Assembly (NCBI GenBank): GCA_900491605.1
Contig: UESW01003830.1
Coordinates: forward strand, 1,975,961-2,039,960
DNA length: 64,000 nucleotides
Direction of reading: 5' to 3'
Source of the DNA: Calamus simplicifolius
Lineage: Eukaryota > Streptophyta > Magnoliopsida > Arecales > Arecaceae
Shown piece by piece: positions 20,668 to 32,657 of the stretch (position 1 is its first letter; each line of letters starts with the position of its first letter). The position numbers and the translations under genes were made by a program. The notes under the pieces were generated by a model. It ran no database searches, had not been told where the DNA came from, and was given only the letters and a program-made list of their open reading frames with translations.

Positions 20668-23550
20668 TGTAACATCCTGAAAACCTTGTAATCTATGGCA
20701 TTTTCAGTTAAAATGAAAGTCAGAAAGTTTTCTTGAAATATGGGTGTGTTGGCCTTTTGATAAATGTAAAGAGAAGAAATTTTGGAGTAAATAAGTATAT
20801 TTCTAAATGTTAATGAGTCTGATTTGAGAAATTGAGAGACTTAAGTTTAATGGGTTTAAATCACAAGAAAAATCAAGTTTAGTTTGAGTTTTATCCTAAA
20901 ATGACGTTTTTAGTGGTTGGAGTCGACTCTAATCTGAGTGGAGTCGACTCCGGCACGTTTTAAACTTTCGGCACGCTTAGGAGTCGACCCCTGCAGTGCT
21001 GGAGTCGACTCCTACTTTCAGGAGTCGACCCCTACTTTTCTGGAGTCGACCCCTACTTCTGCTCGAGCCGACTCGCAATCTGTTCGAGCCGACTCCGCGA
21101 CGGCAGGTTTTTCTGAGTTAAATCTTGAGAAATTCATATTTAATCCGTTTCAAGTCCGATTTGGATGCCGTTTGAACCGTTGGATTTCTAAAATCGAGTT
21201 CTTCAAGATGGTAAAGTCTTTTCTTAGAAATGTTACATAAAAGTATAGATTTAAGCGAAAAAGGATGATCTGGGCTATAAATCTATTAAAAAAATGCTAT
21301 ATCAGGGGCAAAATGGGAAAAGGCTCCGATGTCAATTGCAAATTGTGTTAAGGGCAACTTAGGAAAGAAAATATAAGGGCAAAATAGCATGGTTATAAGT
21401 GAGCCACGTGTTTTCCAAAAAGCGTGTGTTAAGAGTGTGTGAGGGTAAAAGGGAGATTTGGCATGCCTTAACCCTTAAGTTTCCTATGACTTGGTCCCCA
21501 AGTCATTAGAGAAAAAGGGGAACGTGGGTTCAGCCAGAGAAAAGAAAGAAAGAAAGAAAGAGAGAAAAAGAGAGGAAAAGGAAGAAGAAGAAGAAGAAAA
21601 AGGAGGAAGAAAGAGAAAGGGAAAGGGAAGCTTGGGGTTTGTGCTCGACTCCAGGTAAGCTATAGCTTCCCTAGATCTTGTATGACTTTAGATTTTCTTA
21701 GATTAGTGTATTTTGAGGTAATAGTAGAAGTAATCTTGAGTAGAGATTGGGTGGAAGAAAATAATGAGATATTAGAGGATAGATCATGTATGCATGCATG
21801 GTTCATGGGAAAACCTCGTGTGGAGGTAATCCTAATAGCTATTGTATCTGTATGTTGACGTAGGTCAAGAGGGTTATTCCAGGGAGCCGAAATACCAGAG
21901 TTGAGTACCAGTTGTACCAGTCGAGGAGTAACCTACTAAGGTGAGTGGATTTCTCATCTAGCAATGAGAGGTTAATTTGAGCTAGTATAATGAGATTTAT
22001 ACCTAGTTATGGTATGTTGTTTAGCAGAGTATTATGTATGTTTTAAATATGAGAAATGAGAACCTAGTATATGATAATCTGATAAATGAGTTTTGAGCAT
22101 AAACACATAAGCATGAGTTTCATGAGGGAATTTTTAATGTATACATGGCATATTTGCATGATAAAGCTTTACAAATGATGTATGAGTCATACTGAGCATC
22201 AGGCAGCTAGGGGGCTGATCACCCTTTAGACTGTACTGTAGCATGAGCATTGCACACTACTATCGAGCCGGCACCTCCTTGCGAACAGATCGTACGATGA
22301 ACCCCAGAATCAGGGGTGAGTGCATGCCTAACCAGGCCAGTGGGGCTGGTTGTGAGCAGCCCGTGGGGGCATGAATCATAGCTCAGTGGAGCTGATTACT
22401 ATATATAGCCCGTGGGGGCAGAGAGAAAACCCGAGGTTCCAGGGTTAAGGAACAAAGCACTTTGCCAGGTGAACCGCACGGGTAAGGGGTGCTATTTGTG
22501 CGGGGATCCTGTTGCTAGTCACGCACCCGATGAGAGTACACCTACAGAAGGGCGACTGTAGGGTGGTACCTCAGAGGCATTACACACACAGCCCAGCATC
22601 ATGAGATCTAAAAGCATATGTTGTGATATAAAAAGGGCCAATGGGCCAAATAGTTATCCCGAGAGGGAGAGCTTACTTGAGATGCCAGTGGGCAAGCAGA
22701 TCCTGATGGGAGTCTGGGTTGTAGATAAAGAATGCATATCTTCATATTGTAATGCATGAAGTTTTATTTTAATGAGTTATCTTTCAGTGAAGAGTTATTA
22801 TAGAGTATTCCAGTACTGATATGTTATTTGAAGAATAAGCTACATTTTATTTTATCTGATATCATGTTAAAAATGTACTTTGAGTTGTACAAGTTAAATA
22901 GTTTCAGCATACGATTGAAATTAAGAGGTTATGGTTCTCTATTTCTCCATAGTTAGATGGTTATCCAGTCACTGGGACTTAGGTCTCATCCCTCTATGAT
23001 TTAAATGTTCTTTCAGATCAGTGAGTATTTCTGCCAGGATCACAAGATAAGCAGGACAGGACCCTTAGCTGGTGAAGCTTGCTTGGATGCAAGAGTGTTT
23101 AAATGCTAGCCTTGTATATTGAGAGAGTGTGGTTTGATAATTGTATTTTGTATATGTGTATGTGTACAGTGGGATGTAATGATGTTTTAGACCTTTTTGG
23201 ATATGAATACGAGACTTATGTTTTGGAGAAGATTATGAGTATGATGTGTGCACTTAGGATTTTAATGTCGAATGTGAATGTGATCTTGTAAACTGCCTGA
23301 GGAATGTCATGAAAAATATTATCTGAGCAGGTTGATGCTTAATGTTGATTGGGTGATTTGTGTATATAATTGAGATGAAAGTGAAAAGTTTTTAACAGGA
23401 TGTGTTTTCGTGTGTCTGCCACTTATGATAATTAGTTGGGGTTCTCTAGCTCTTTATGGAGCGCTACATAAAGACTAGTAAAACTCTATCCGATTACCAC
23501 AAGTGTGCAGGTGTGCTGTCGGTGGCCCCAGAGAGGAGGGGGAGCTGACA
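20668..23550 (+). repeat. 3' LTR of Tekay element D (2883 bp)
   Basis: A near-identical copy of 12781-15660. Differences seen include the (G)AAAG stretch near 20717, GGCACG-TTTT near 20953, CTCGAGCC near 21063, GTGTGTTAAGAGTGTGTG near 21425, and TTGTTTAGCAGAG near 22017. Beyond about 22050 I noticed none. The GGAGTCGACTCC array is at about 20917-21095; a 100-codon frame through it (20938-21240) is an artefact of the repeat. Confidence 0.95.
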
Positions 23551-25062
23551 CCTAGTCTGACTGGCATTGGCTCTCATCTGATATTCTACCCATTCAGCCT
23601 TGGTCTCAAAGTTTTCATTTTTAGTTTTTAAGAAATTAATCTCCTTCAAGATCCGATCCAAGACAGATTCATTATGATGGAAAACTCGACCATTAAGAAT
23701 GTTAACATTGTGAATAAGTTGGCTTAGAATAATCTTGAACTGAGAAAGAGTCTCGAAAACAGATGAAATATGAGGTACAAGAGTTTGATCATTAATTGAA
23801 GAAGCACTATCTCCAGAGCTTCGACTGGAATTTGCAAGGGATAATTTGTTGGAGTTGTTCTTCACAGATACAGACGGTAGGAGGAGCAGGAGCAGGGTTG
23901 TCATTTCGATAAGAGGGTCCAGTAGCAGTGACATCAGGAGGTTCAGATAAAAATTTTGATCAGCTATCATTGCAGCAATGTACGGATTTGATTGATGAAA
24001 ATCAAAGTTAAAGAAGTTTTGAGGAGAACAAGCAGAATGAGTCATATTAGGTGGCGGCATATTACTAAATTGTCCAGTTCTGGATCTAACCTTAATTCAA
24101 ACACCATCTCTTTTGGCATAGTCCATACGGTGCAGCGAGTGAGCATTAAACACATCAGAATGACGTAATGCTACCGTAGTTTCTCCTTTAAGCTTTATAT
24201 AGAAAAACTCAAACACATATGTGAGAAACATATCGTAAGGCAATGCAGCCTTGGACCTACTCAGGGATTCTTTCATTATAGTCATTATAAGATAGGGTAG
24301 ATCTACTGGGTCTTCTATTAGAATGTCGTACATCAAACATATGTCTCTATCTGTTACTACATTAAAGGAACCAGCACGAGGGGCAAGAATCTTGGCAATG
24401 ATACTATGAAATGGTCTATTTTCAACTGACAACATGTTCACATCAAGAGTATCTATATTGCTAGCTTCATTATCATCAATATTAAGGATTAAGCCAAGTT
24501 TGTAACCTTGTTCACTAGGAAGGATTTCTAAGATACCATCAGAAGGAATGCTTAAAGCAGAACCTAACGTTTTGCAGTCAAGGTCAATCCTAGTTTTTTT
24601 GACACAGGATGAAATTGTTCCACTACCAAAGGTAATATTCTCATAAAATTCTCTAATTAATTTAGGATATATTGGCCTTTTGGTAGATAACAGTTTAGCC
24701 CAACCTTGATTAGCAAAAAGTTTTCCTATTTTAAAACCTTCTTGATCTAGGAAGTTAAAATCAACTAATCTGCCATGAGCAAATGATTTGGCAGCTATCA
24801 GAGTGTTGACATAATAAGAAGATGAGGAAGACTTCCTTCGAAGATCAGAACAATCATCATCCCTTGAGATTGCCTTCTTCTTAAGAGCCATCAACGATCT
24901 TCTTGAAAAGATAGAAATGTAGGAACAATCCTTGAAGATAGATGAAGTTGGATGGAATGAGTCAGGAGTGATACGGTTGGAGAAGAGAGGAACCGGTTGA
25001 AAGAGAGGTTGAATTTCAATAGAAGCCGGTTGGTGGAAAGTCTTATATAGGAGAGATTCCAA
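23551..25062 (-). pseudogene. Extra ORF of SIRE-type element C (Transposase_32-like with coiled-coil), interrupted
   Basis: Two frames (25062-24097 and 24060 to the insertion) are in the same phase, separated by a single TGA (24097-24099). The likely start is the ATG for MALKKKAISRDDD near 24892, or the upstream one at 25062. Residues after the basic/Ser-rich start show GRLVDFNFLDQEGF, IYPKLIREFYENI and ALSIPSDG, the plant Transposase_32-type region also seen at 31-453. LHRMDYAKRDGV marks the end of the conserved part. The second half is Ser/Leu-rich with a Lys/Glu/Asn helix (about 23600-23700). The Tekay insertion at 23550 removes the last ~75 codons, found at 12553-12775. Sense orientation and location between RNase H and the polypurine tract match the extra ORF of SIRE elements. 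Function unknown. Confidence 0.75.
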
Positions 25063-25308
25063 GAGAGTTAACTGGCTAGGTGACTGTTAGGTTGCCTGGT
25101 TGGTTAAATGCCATGAAGATATTAAAGAAAGTTGAATGGCTGGTTGGTGGATTAAATGCAAAAAGGTTTCATGCGTCATGGAGGGAATTAAAAGAGAAGT
25201 TAACGTTCAGCTAACTGACATACTCAAAGGTAGGTACAATGCATTCAATCGAAAAGATTTTCCATAGAGAGATTTGATTGAAAAGAAAAAATCTTATTAA
25301 ATGATTCA

Positions 25309-26900
25309 TTAAGCAGTTGGATCATATATTCCTAATTCTCTTATAATTTCATAAAATTTTGTTTCATCAAGAGGCTTGGTGAAAATATCTGCAAGTTGAT
25401 TTTTAGTGTTAATAAATTCAATTTCAACATTTCCATTATTTACATGATCTCTAATGAAATGATGTCTAATTTCAATGTGTTTTGTTCTTGAATGTTGTAT
25501 AGGATTTTTAGTTAAGCAGATTGCACTCGTATTATCACATTTTATAGGAATGGCTTTTTGTTTAATACTATAATCTTCTAGCTGTTGCTTAATCCATAAG
25601 ATTTGAGCACAGCAACTTTCAGCTGCAATATATTCGGCCTCGGCCGTAGACAATGCTACTGAAGTTTATTTTTTGCTAAACCATAAAATTAAGTTGACAC
25701 CTAGAAACTGGCAAGCTCCGCTTGTTGATTTTCTATCCAATTTACATCTAGCAAAATCAGAATCAGTGTATCCTATTAAATCAATGCTAGATTGTTTGTC
25801 ATACCATATACCTAAATTTACTGTCCCATTTAAATATTTAAATATTATTTTAACAGCAAGCAAGTGTGATTCTTTAGGATTGGCTTGATATCTAGCACAC
25901 ATGCAAACACTGAATAAAATATCTAGTCTACTAGCAGTTAAATATAACAATGATCCTATCATGCCTCTATATAATTTCAAATCAACAGACTTTTTAGTAT
26001 TATAAGATTCAAGTCTACACGATGAGCTCATAGGGGTACCGATCGTCTTGGATGTCTCCATGCCAAACTTTTTGATCATTTCTTTGATATATTTAGATTG
26101 GCTTATGAAGATCCCATCTTTGCTTTGTTTGATCTGTAGTCCGAGGAAGTAGTTCAGCTCTCCCATCATACTCATCTCGAACTCTCCCTGCATAAGCTTA
26201 GCAAAGTCCTTGCACAAAGAATCATTAGTGGCACCAAATATGATATCATCAACATAGATTTGAATAATTAATATATCTTTATCTTGTCTTTTAATAAATA
26301 AAGTTGTATCTACGTTTCCTCGAATGAAGTCATTACTTATCAAGAATTTACTTAATCTTTCATACCAAGCCTGGAGTGCTTGTTTTAAACCATATAAGCT
26401 TTGTTCAATTTAAAAACGTGGTTTGGAAACAAGTGATTTTTAAATCAGGATGGCTGTTCCACAAAAACTTATTCAGCAATGTATCCATTCAAGAAAGCGC
26501 TTTTAACGTCCATTTGATATAGTTTAAAATTCATAAAACAAGCATAAGCAAGAAGTAATCTAATAGCTTCTAATCTAGCAATAGGGGCATAAGTCTCATC
26601 AAAATCAATTCCCTCTTCTTGATTATAACCCTTAGCTACTAATCTTGCTTTATTTCTAATTATATTACCATGTTCATCCAATTTATTTCTAAAAACCCAT
26701 TTAGTTCCAATAATTTGATGATCATGAGGTCTTTCAGTAAGAGTTCATACATTATTTCTTTCAAACTGGTGAAGTTCCTCATACATGGCATTAATCCAAT
26801 CAGCATTATTTTTAGCATCATCATAATATTTAGGTTCAATTTTAGGTACAAATGCTAGGTTATTATAAGTATCTCTAAATGATGATCTAATTCTAACTCC
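25309..26900 (-). pseudogene. Copia RT-RNase H of element C, broken
   Basis: RT starts with MDEHGNIIRNKARLVAKGYNQ (26681) and KLYQMDVKSAFLNG, loses frame near 26460-26345, then continues with YVDDIIFGA (active site YVDD, about 26250), FEMSMMGELNYFLGLQI and TDSDFARCKLDRKSTSG. A stop at 25664 separates the RNase H end STAEAEYIAAE, ICLTKNPIQHSRTKHIE and NQLADIFTKPL (to 25309). This order is canonical for Copia, where integrase precedes RT. Catalytic residues survive locally, but several stops and frameshifts prevent one product. Confidence 0.9.
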
Positions 26901-28694
26901 TTGAGATGGATCACCTATAATTTGATCTTTGGGGTGACTGAGAGTGTACCTTCAACCTCTTTCTAATTCATCATTACCTTGTGAGGCTTCAGGTAGGTCA
27001 ACGTTCCCTTCTTCATTTACCTCTTGAGTATCTGAGTTATTTTTTGTCCCTCAATGTGATGTCCTTGAGTTGATCTTCAATGTCATCTGCATCATTCATA
27101 CATTTTCTCTTCCTTAATGGAAGATCATTAGATCATCAAAGATAATATGAATTGATTCTTCAACAACTAGAGTCTTTTTGTTAAATACTCTAAAAGCTCT
27201 ACTATGCAAAGAATAACCGAGAAAAATTCCTTCATCAGATTTAGCATCAAATTTATCAAGGTTTGATTTTTCATTATTTAAAACAAAACATTGGCATCCA
27301 AAAACATGAAAGTAACTTATATTAGGTTTTCTTCCTTTCCAAAGCTCATATGGAGTCTTTTTCAAAACATGTCTAATCAATACACGATTTAAAACATAGC
27401 ATGCAGTGTTGATAGCTTCTGCCTAAAAATATTTGGGAGATTGCTCTCACACAACATGGTACGGGCCATTTCTTTTAAAGTTCTATTCTTTCTTTCTACT
27501 ACTCCATTTTGTTGTGGTGTTCTTGGTGTAGAAAAATTATGTTCAATTCCATTTTCATTACAAAAATCTTTAAAAAATTTATTTTTAAATTCTTTTCCAT
27601 GATCCCTTCGAATTGATAAAACAGAAGAATTCTTTTCATTTGTAATTCTTTTAAATAATTTTTAAATGCTGGAAATGCTTCATCTTTACTAGTTAAAAAT
27701 AAAACCAATGTAAAATGAAAGAAATCATCAATAACAACAAAACCATATCTTTTTCTCCTAGACTAGTTGTTCTTGTAGGACCGAATAAGTCCATATGCAA
27801 GAGTTCTAAAGGTCTAGTGGTTGAAACTAAATTCTTTGATTTAAAAGATACTCGGGTTTGTTTTCCAAATTGACAAGCATTACGAATCTTATCTTTTTCA
27901 AAAATAAGTTTTGGCAAACCATGCACTAAATCCTTCTTAATTAATTTAGATAATAAATCCATGCTTGCATGAGCTAGCCTACGATGCTATAACCAGCAAT
28001 TATCAGATTTATTGTTTGTAGCAACTAGGCAATCAATATTTTGATCATGCAAATCATTTAAATTGATAATGTATACATTACCATGCCTTTGACCAATAAA
28101 TTTTATACTTTTACTTGCAGGATTTTTAACAATGCATAAAGATGATTCAAATGTAACATTAAATTCTTTGTCACATAATTGACTAATACTAAGTAAATTG
28201 TATTTCAGTCCTTTCACAAGTAAGACATTATCAATATAAGCATGAGGTGCGATACTTATTTTTCAATACCAATTATTTGTCCTTGGCCATTATCATCAAA
28301 AGTAACAACACCTCCATTTTTTGCCTCCAAAGTAATGAATTACGATTTATCATCAGTCATGTATCTTGAGCACCCGCTATCCAAGTACCATTGTCTTTTA
28401 ATTTCTCAGGTTGCAAGACACACCTGCATACATAATTTTAAATTTTGTTCTTAGGTATCTAAGCTTTCTTGGGTCCTTTGGGGTTAGTCAAGATAGTTTC
28501 TTTTGGAACCCATATTTTTCTCACCTTGTGTGTGTGACAAGTATAAACTTTATGTCCTAATTTTTAACATTTGAAACATGTAATTTTGGTTGAGTCATTA
28601 CCATGCACATAAATATTTTTCAAAAAATTTTGTCTTTCAAAAGAATTATATCCAAGACCAGCTCTATTGTAAACAGCTCTTTGACTATTCAAGA
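26901..28694 (-). pseudogene. Copia protease, GAG-pre-integrase and integrase of element C, broken
   Basis: Protease: the WYLDSGCSRYMT pattern near 28370-28400, then KNGGVV-FDDN. GAG-pre-integrase: HRRLAHASMDLLSKL near 27990-27935, after MKGLKYNLLSISQLCD (28217). Integrase: CQFGKQTR, LLHMDLFGPTRT, then the core in fragments to GRKPNISYFHVFGCQCFV (about 27340), DEGIFLGYS and FRVFNKKT (27114-27230). At least four frame changes. The region around 27100-26900 is a low-complexity link to RT. Confidence 0.85.
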
Positions 28695-29993
28695 TTATTT
28701 TAATTTTTCTAAGCTTAAAGTAAATCTATCAACAATTGGTTTTAATTTATTTACTTTATTTTTTAAATCTTGATTTTTCTTTAACAATGATTCATTATCT
28801 TTTGAAATTCTTTCCTTTTCAAGAATAAGATTTTTGATTTCATTTTTTAAATCTTTGTTATTTGAACTTAAGTTTGCAAAATCATCAACAAGTTCATAAA
28901 ATTCACCATATAATTCATCAAAAGTAAAGTCATTTAGAAAGCTAGAACTTACCTTATCATTATCAGCCATGAAACAAACATTTGCAATTTCAGTTTTCTT
29001 TTCATCTTCTGAACTTGTAGCTTCGCTGTTGCTCCATGTAGCCATCATTGCTTTCTTCTTTACTCTTTTAGATCCTTTCTTTAATAGTGGACATTCTGGT
29101 CTGATATGTCCAGGCTTTTTGCACTCATAGCATGTTGGAGGTTCACTCTTTTTCTTATCTTTGCTATGGTCTCCTTTGATAAAATATTTTCTTTTTTCAA
29201 ACTTCTTTCTTTTCATGAACTTTTTGAATTTCCTTGAGATAAGTGTTATTTCATCATCTTTCTCACTGTCACTTGTGGTTTCCTCACTTTCATCATCTTA
29301 AGTTGCACTTTTTAATGCCATAGTTCTTTTCTTGTTTGATTCATTTTCATCAATATGTTGTCATTGCTGAAGCTCATGAGTCATCAAAGAACCAATTAAC
29401 TCTTCAAGTGATAAAGTGTTGAGATCCTTTGCTTCTTGTATTGTAATGACTTTGGCTTCCCATGACCTAGGTAAAGATCTTAAGATTTTTCTAACAAGAT
29501 CACCGTTAGCATAAGATTTTTCAAGACTTTTCAGTCCATTAACAATATCAGTAAATCTTGTAAACATATCAGTGATATTCTCAGCAGAATCCATCTTAAA
29601 CAATTCATACTTATGAACAAGCATATTTATTTTGGATTCCTTGACTTGATTTATTCCTTCATGGGTGAATTCAAGTCTATCCCAGATTTCTTTAGCAGAC
29701 ATGCAAGTAGATATGTGATTAAACTCATTTGCATCAAGAGAACAATAAAGAACATTCATAGCTTTTGTATTTAGTTGAGCTAGTTTCTTATCTTGCTTAT
29801 CCCATTCAGATTCAGGTTTTGCAATATCAATATTATCAATCTTAACAGTGGGTGTATGTGGTCCATTAATTTTGATTCCCCATAAATCATAATCTAGTGC
29901 TTGAATAAAGATTTTCATTCATGCTTTCCAATATGTGTAATTTGTTCCACCGAACAAAGGTGGTCTATTAGTTGACTGTCCTTCAATCAACAT
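28695..29993 (-). pseudogene. Copia gag of element C with three in-frame stops
   Basis: One frame runs from ATG at 29993 (MLIEGQSTNRPPLFGG) to 28695, with TGA after YWKA near 29919, a stop after HELQQ near 29361, and another in the Asp/Glu-rich stretch near 29300. Domains: UBN2-type gag (ALDYDLW, LEFTHEGINQVKESKI, RKILRSLPRSWEAKV), a basic stretch, the single knuckle CYECKKPGHIRPECP (about 29130), then a long coiled-coil-like tail rich in Lys, Asn and Leu (28900-28700). The coiled-coil tail after the knuckle is characteristic of SIRE gag. Start choice rests on the conserved NTERM-LFGG motif. Confidence 0.9.
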
Positions 29994-30063
29994 AGATCCC
30001 ATTTGGATTACTATTGATCTTTGGCTCCAAGCTAATCAAAGCTATAGAAATCAAGAACACTCT

Positions 30064-30075
30064 ACTCTGATACCA
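30064..30075 (-). other. Primer-binding site of element C
   Basis: The - strand reads TGGTATCAGAGT two bases inside the 5' LTR, close to the initiator-Met tRNA complement. Confidence 0.9.
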
Positions 30076-30077
30076 CT

Positions 30078-32318
30078 TGTTGCCCAGATGTAGCAACCCA
30101 AGAGGGGGATGAATTGGGTTATTAAAAATTAATTACTATGCAGGTATGTGCTTTAACCCTAATTAAATTTGATTCACAGCGGTGTAGTGAAGTGCATAGA
30201 ATAATAATAACAAAGAATCAAACAACCACAAACACAAGAGAATTTATAGTGGTTCGGTGCCAAACTCAGCACCTACATCCACTTCCCAAACCTTTGGGAA
30301 TTTCACTAATCGTATCACAATGATTACAACATCTAGCCTTCTTCGGCTAGCCCTCTTGTTTATACGGCACAAGGCAGCCAAACCCCTAGCCTTACCAGAC
30401 TAGTCCTCTTGTTTAACGGCACAAGAAGGCCAACCCCTAGCCTTACCAGGCTAGTCCTCTTGTTTAACGGCACAAGAAAGCCAACAAGAACCAAAGGGTT
30501 AACTCTAACCCTTTTACAAAATTTTAGAGATTATAAGAATGAGTAGCTCCTACAATGAGCAAATATTCAAGATATACTTTACAAATTTGAAGCAATATCC
30601 TCAGCAATAAATGAAAAACATCGAGGTAGCTGAAGTCTTGATTGCTTGAGGGCTTTAATGGATCTGGATGACCTTTGAGCAATGAATGATCTTTGAATGC
30701 ACAGCAACTTGCTTTCAACCACTCCAAAAAATATGCAATAAAAGCTCTTTTTTTGGATTTCTTTCCCTTGTATTTCTTTCTTTTAGCAAGTTGTTCTTCA
30801 AATCCCATCTATTTATAAGCATCCAACAAAAATATCCGTTAGATACATTTGAAATAAGTAGAAAGAAAAATGGGAAGAAAAAATAACTGTTGAGATTATT
30901 TCCCTTAAGCATTGAATGCATTTGAATCCACTTGAGGAAGGAAGAACTCTGTTATAATACAAGAAATCAAAAGTTAATATAGCTGAAAATAGCAATGTAT
31001 TTAAAGAAGAGAGAGAGAGAGAGAGCACTCTCAAAAGCTTGAGTGATAGCTAACTGGAATTAATTCCAGGTAGCTGAGAGGCTTGAAGACGATCGGCCAG
31101 GAAGAAAGAAGGAGCCCCAGCTAGCTATCAGCTGCTCACTTGAAAAAAAAAAAGCACGACAAGAGAGAGGCTCAGGTAACTCCTTAGGAAACTAAAACAC
31201 TTGCTAGTTAGCTTCCCAGCTAACTAACAACCAAAGTATGCGGCCAGGAGATAAAGTAAAGAGCCAGTAGTTAGCTCATTAGCTAACTGAACCAAAAGAT
31301 AGTTAGCTCTTCAGCTAACTTAGCAAACAATCCAGCGGCAGGGAGAAGTAGCCATGAAATGGTAGTTAGCTCCCCAACTAACTAGGAAAGAAAGGCTCAT
31401 GGCTGCAAAGGGAAAAAGGCATAAGAAGGATTGGGTAGTTAGCTCATTAGCTAACTAGCCAACAGATAGTTAGCTTCCCATCTAACTAATCAAAAAAAGC
31501 TCACGGCTACAAAGGATTCCTTGTTATCAGAGAAAAGAGGAGTTAGCAATTTAGCTAACTGAAAATATCAACTGCTCAGCTTGGATTCCCTGTAAAAAAT
31601 AGTTAGCTAAGAAAGAAAACCAGTTAGCTCCAAAGCAAAGTAGTTAACTAATAGGGTATGCTAGCTAGTAAGAGAACCATCAGCTAGCTCACCAGTTGCT
31701 AAAAAAGAGGGGCGTTCGGCCAAGTTAAGAATCAGGGAATGACAGTTAACTAAAAGGCAAGCCAGCTAGCTAATAGGGAAGTCAAGTTAGCTAATCAGCT
31801 AACTAATACCCAAAGCATTCGGCCAGCACAGAAGCATTCAAACCATAGTTAACTAAAATGAAATCCAGCTAGCTCAGAAGGAGGCCAAGCTAGCTAACCA
31901 GCTAGCTCAAAAATGACAAGGCTCGGCTAGCAACTGTAACAGGCACCTCAGCTAGCTAAAATGGAACTTCAGCTAGCTAACGAATGAACAAGCTAGCTAA
32001 TCAGCTAGCTCAAATTAACAACCGTTCGGCTAAGCCATAGAAACGGTTTGGTAGTTAGCTAATTTAAGTGCCAGCTAACTAGACGAAAGAGCAAGCTAGT
32101 TAAATAGCTAACTCCTAAGCCAAAAAAAATGGCCATGGCTAAAAGATGTTCATTTGATATCAATCAGGTGGCAAAATAAAATGAAGTAAACTCCCAAAGA
32201 AAATTGCATGAAGAAACTTACTTGTAAAGCATCTGAACTTCCCTGTAACAAGCTTAATAAATATAATTAGTCTTTTCTTAATTGTTTTGTAAGTATCAAA
32301 ATCAATCCAGGGTCAACA
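30078..32318 (-). repeat. 5' LTR of SIRE-type element C (2241 bp)
   Basis: Partner of the LTR at 9931-12153, bordered by the primer site on the left and by TAGGT (32319-32323) on the right. It contains the AGCTAGCT/GTTAGCTAAC array (about 31038-32115) and the TATA box at 30810-30817 (- strand). Scattered substitutions and short indels relative to the 3' LTR indicate an older insertion than the Tekay element. Confidence 0.95.
31038..32115 (-). repeat. AGCTAGCT / GTTAGCTAAC palindrome array, 5' LTR copy
   Basis: Same composition and order as the array at 10884-11960, with individual motifs mutated at different places in the two copies (for example 'agctaactcactt' versus 'agctgctcactt'). Confidence 0.9.
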
Positions 32319-32342
32319 TAGGTTACTATTAAAATAGTACTA

Positions 32343-32578
32343 TAAAAACTAGCTTGATTTAGTTAATTCTATAAAGAAAAGCATTTTTATCATTATGCTA
32401 CATCCTCAATAAGATTCTTAAAAGAACTTTAACCTAACACCTTACAAAAAAGCAAAAAAGAAGGAAACATAATCTAGATCATAACTATTTACCAAGGTTA
32501 AAGTTGAAAGAACAAGAAGAGAATTAGGTCAAAAAATAGTTGGTGAAATATATATAGGTTACTATCAAAATAGTACTA
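32343..32578 (+). repeat. Second copy of the ~238-bp tandem duplication
   Basis: Matches 9712-9930 plus 32324-32342 with only a few mismatches and small A-run indels. Confidence 0.85.
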
Positions 32579-32657
32579 CCAATAAAGTATTGATAACAAA
32601 ATCAAAATTTAATGACGTTAATGTTAATATAGTGATAGAATATAGAATGTAATTTTC

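Larger units (their letters stand above)
12781..23550 (+). mobile_element. Tekay/Del-type Ty3/Gypsy chromovirus-lineage retrotransposon (element D), nearly intact
   Basis: Two 2.88-kb LTRs (12781-15660, 20668-23550) have TGTAACA...GCTGACA ends. The element has a CCTAG target duplication, a primer site for initiator-Met tRNA (15666-15677), gag-pol on the + strand with gag, PR, RT, RNase H, integrase and a C-terminal chromodomain in Gypsy order, and a polypurine tract (20655-20667). The C-terminal chromodomain and long LTRs fit the Tekay/Del clade. The LTRs differ by roughly a dozen small changes, mostly single-base or short indels, so the insertion is recent. Only two single-base deletions break the pol frame. 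It lies antisense within the extra ORF of element C. Confidence 0.95.
9931..32318 (-). mobile_element. SIRE-type Ty1/Copia retrotransposon (element C), complete but split by a Gypsy insertion
   Basis: Two LTRs (9931-12153 and 30078-32318) flank an internal region read on the - strand: primer site (30064-30075), gag, protease, integrase, RT-RNase H, extra ORF and polypurine tract (12156-12168). TAGGT target duplications border it exactly. Without the 10.8-kb Tekay insertion and its duplicated 5 bp, the element is about 11.6 kb, a normal SIRE size. Coding regions carry many stops, so it is not autonomous. The LTRs differ at many positions, clearly more than the Tekay LTR pair, which fits the nesting order. 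Confidence 0.95.

Noticed and set aside
20938..21240. 100-codon ORF with repeated ESTP-like words
   Set aside because: Translation of the GGAGTCGACTCC array in U3; the equivalent frame is broken in the other LTR.
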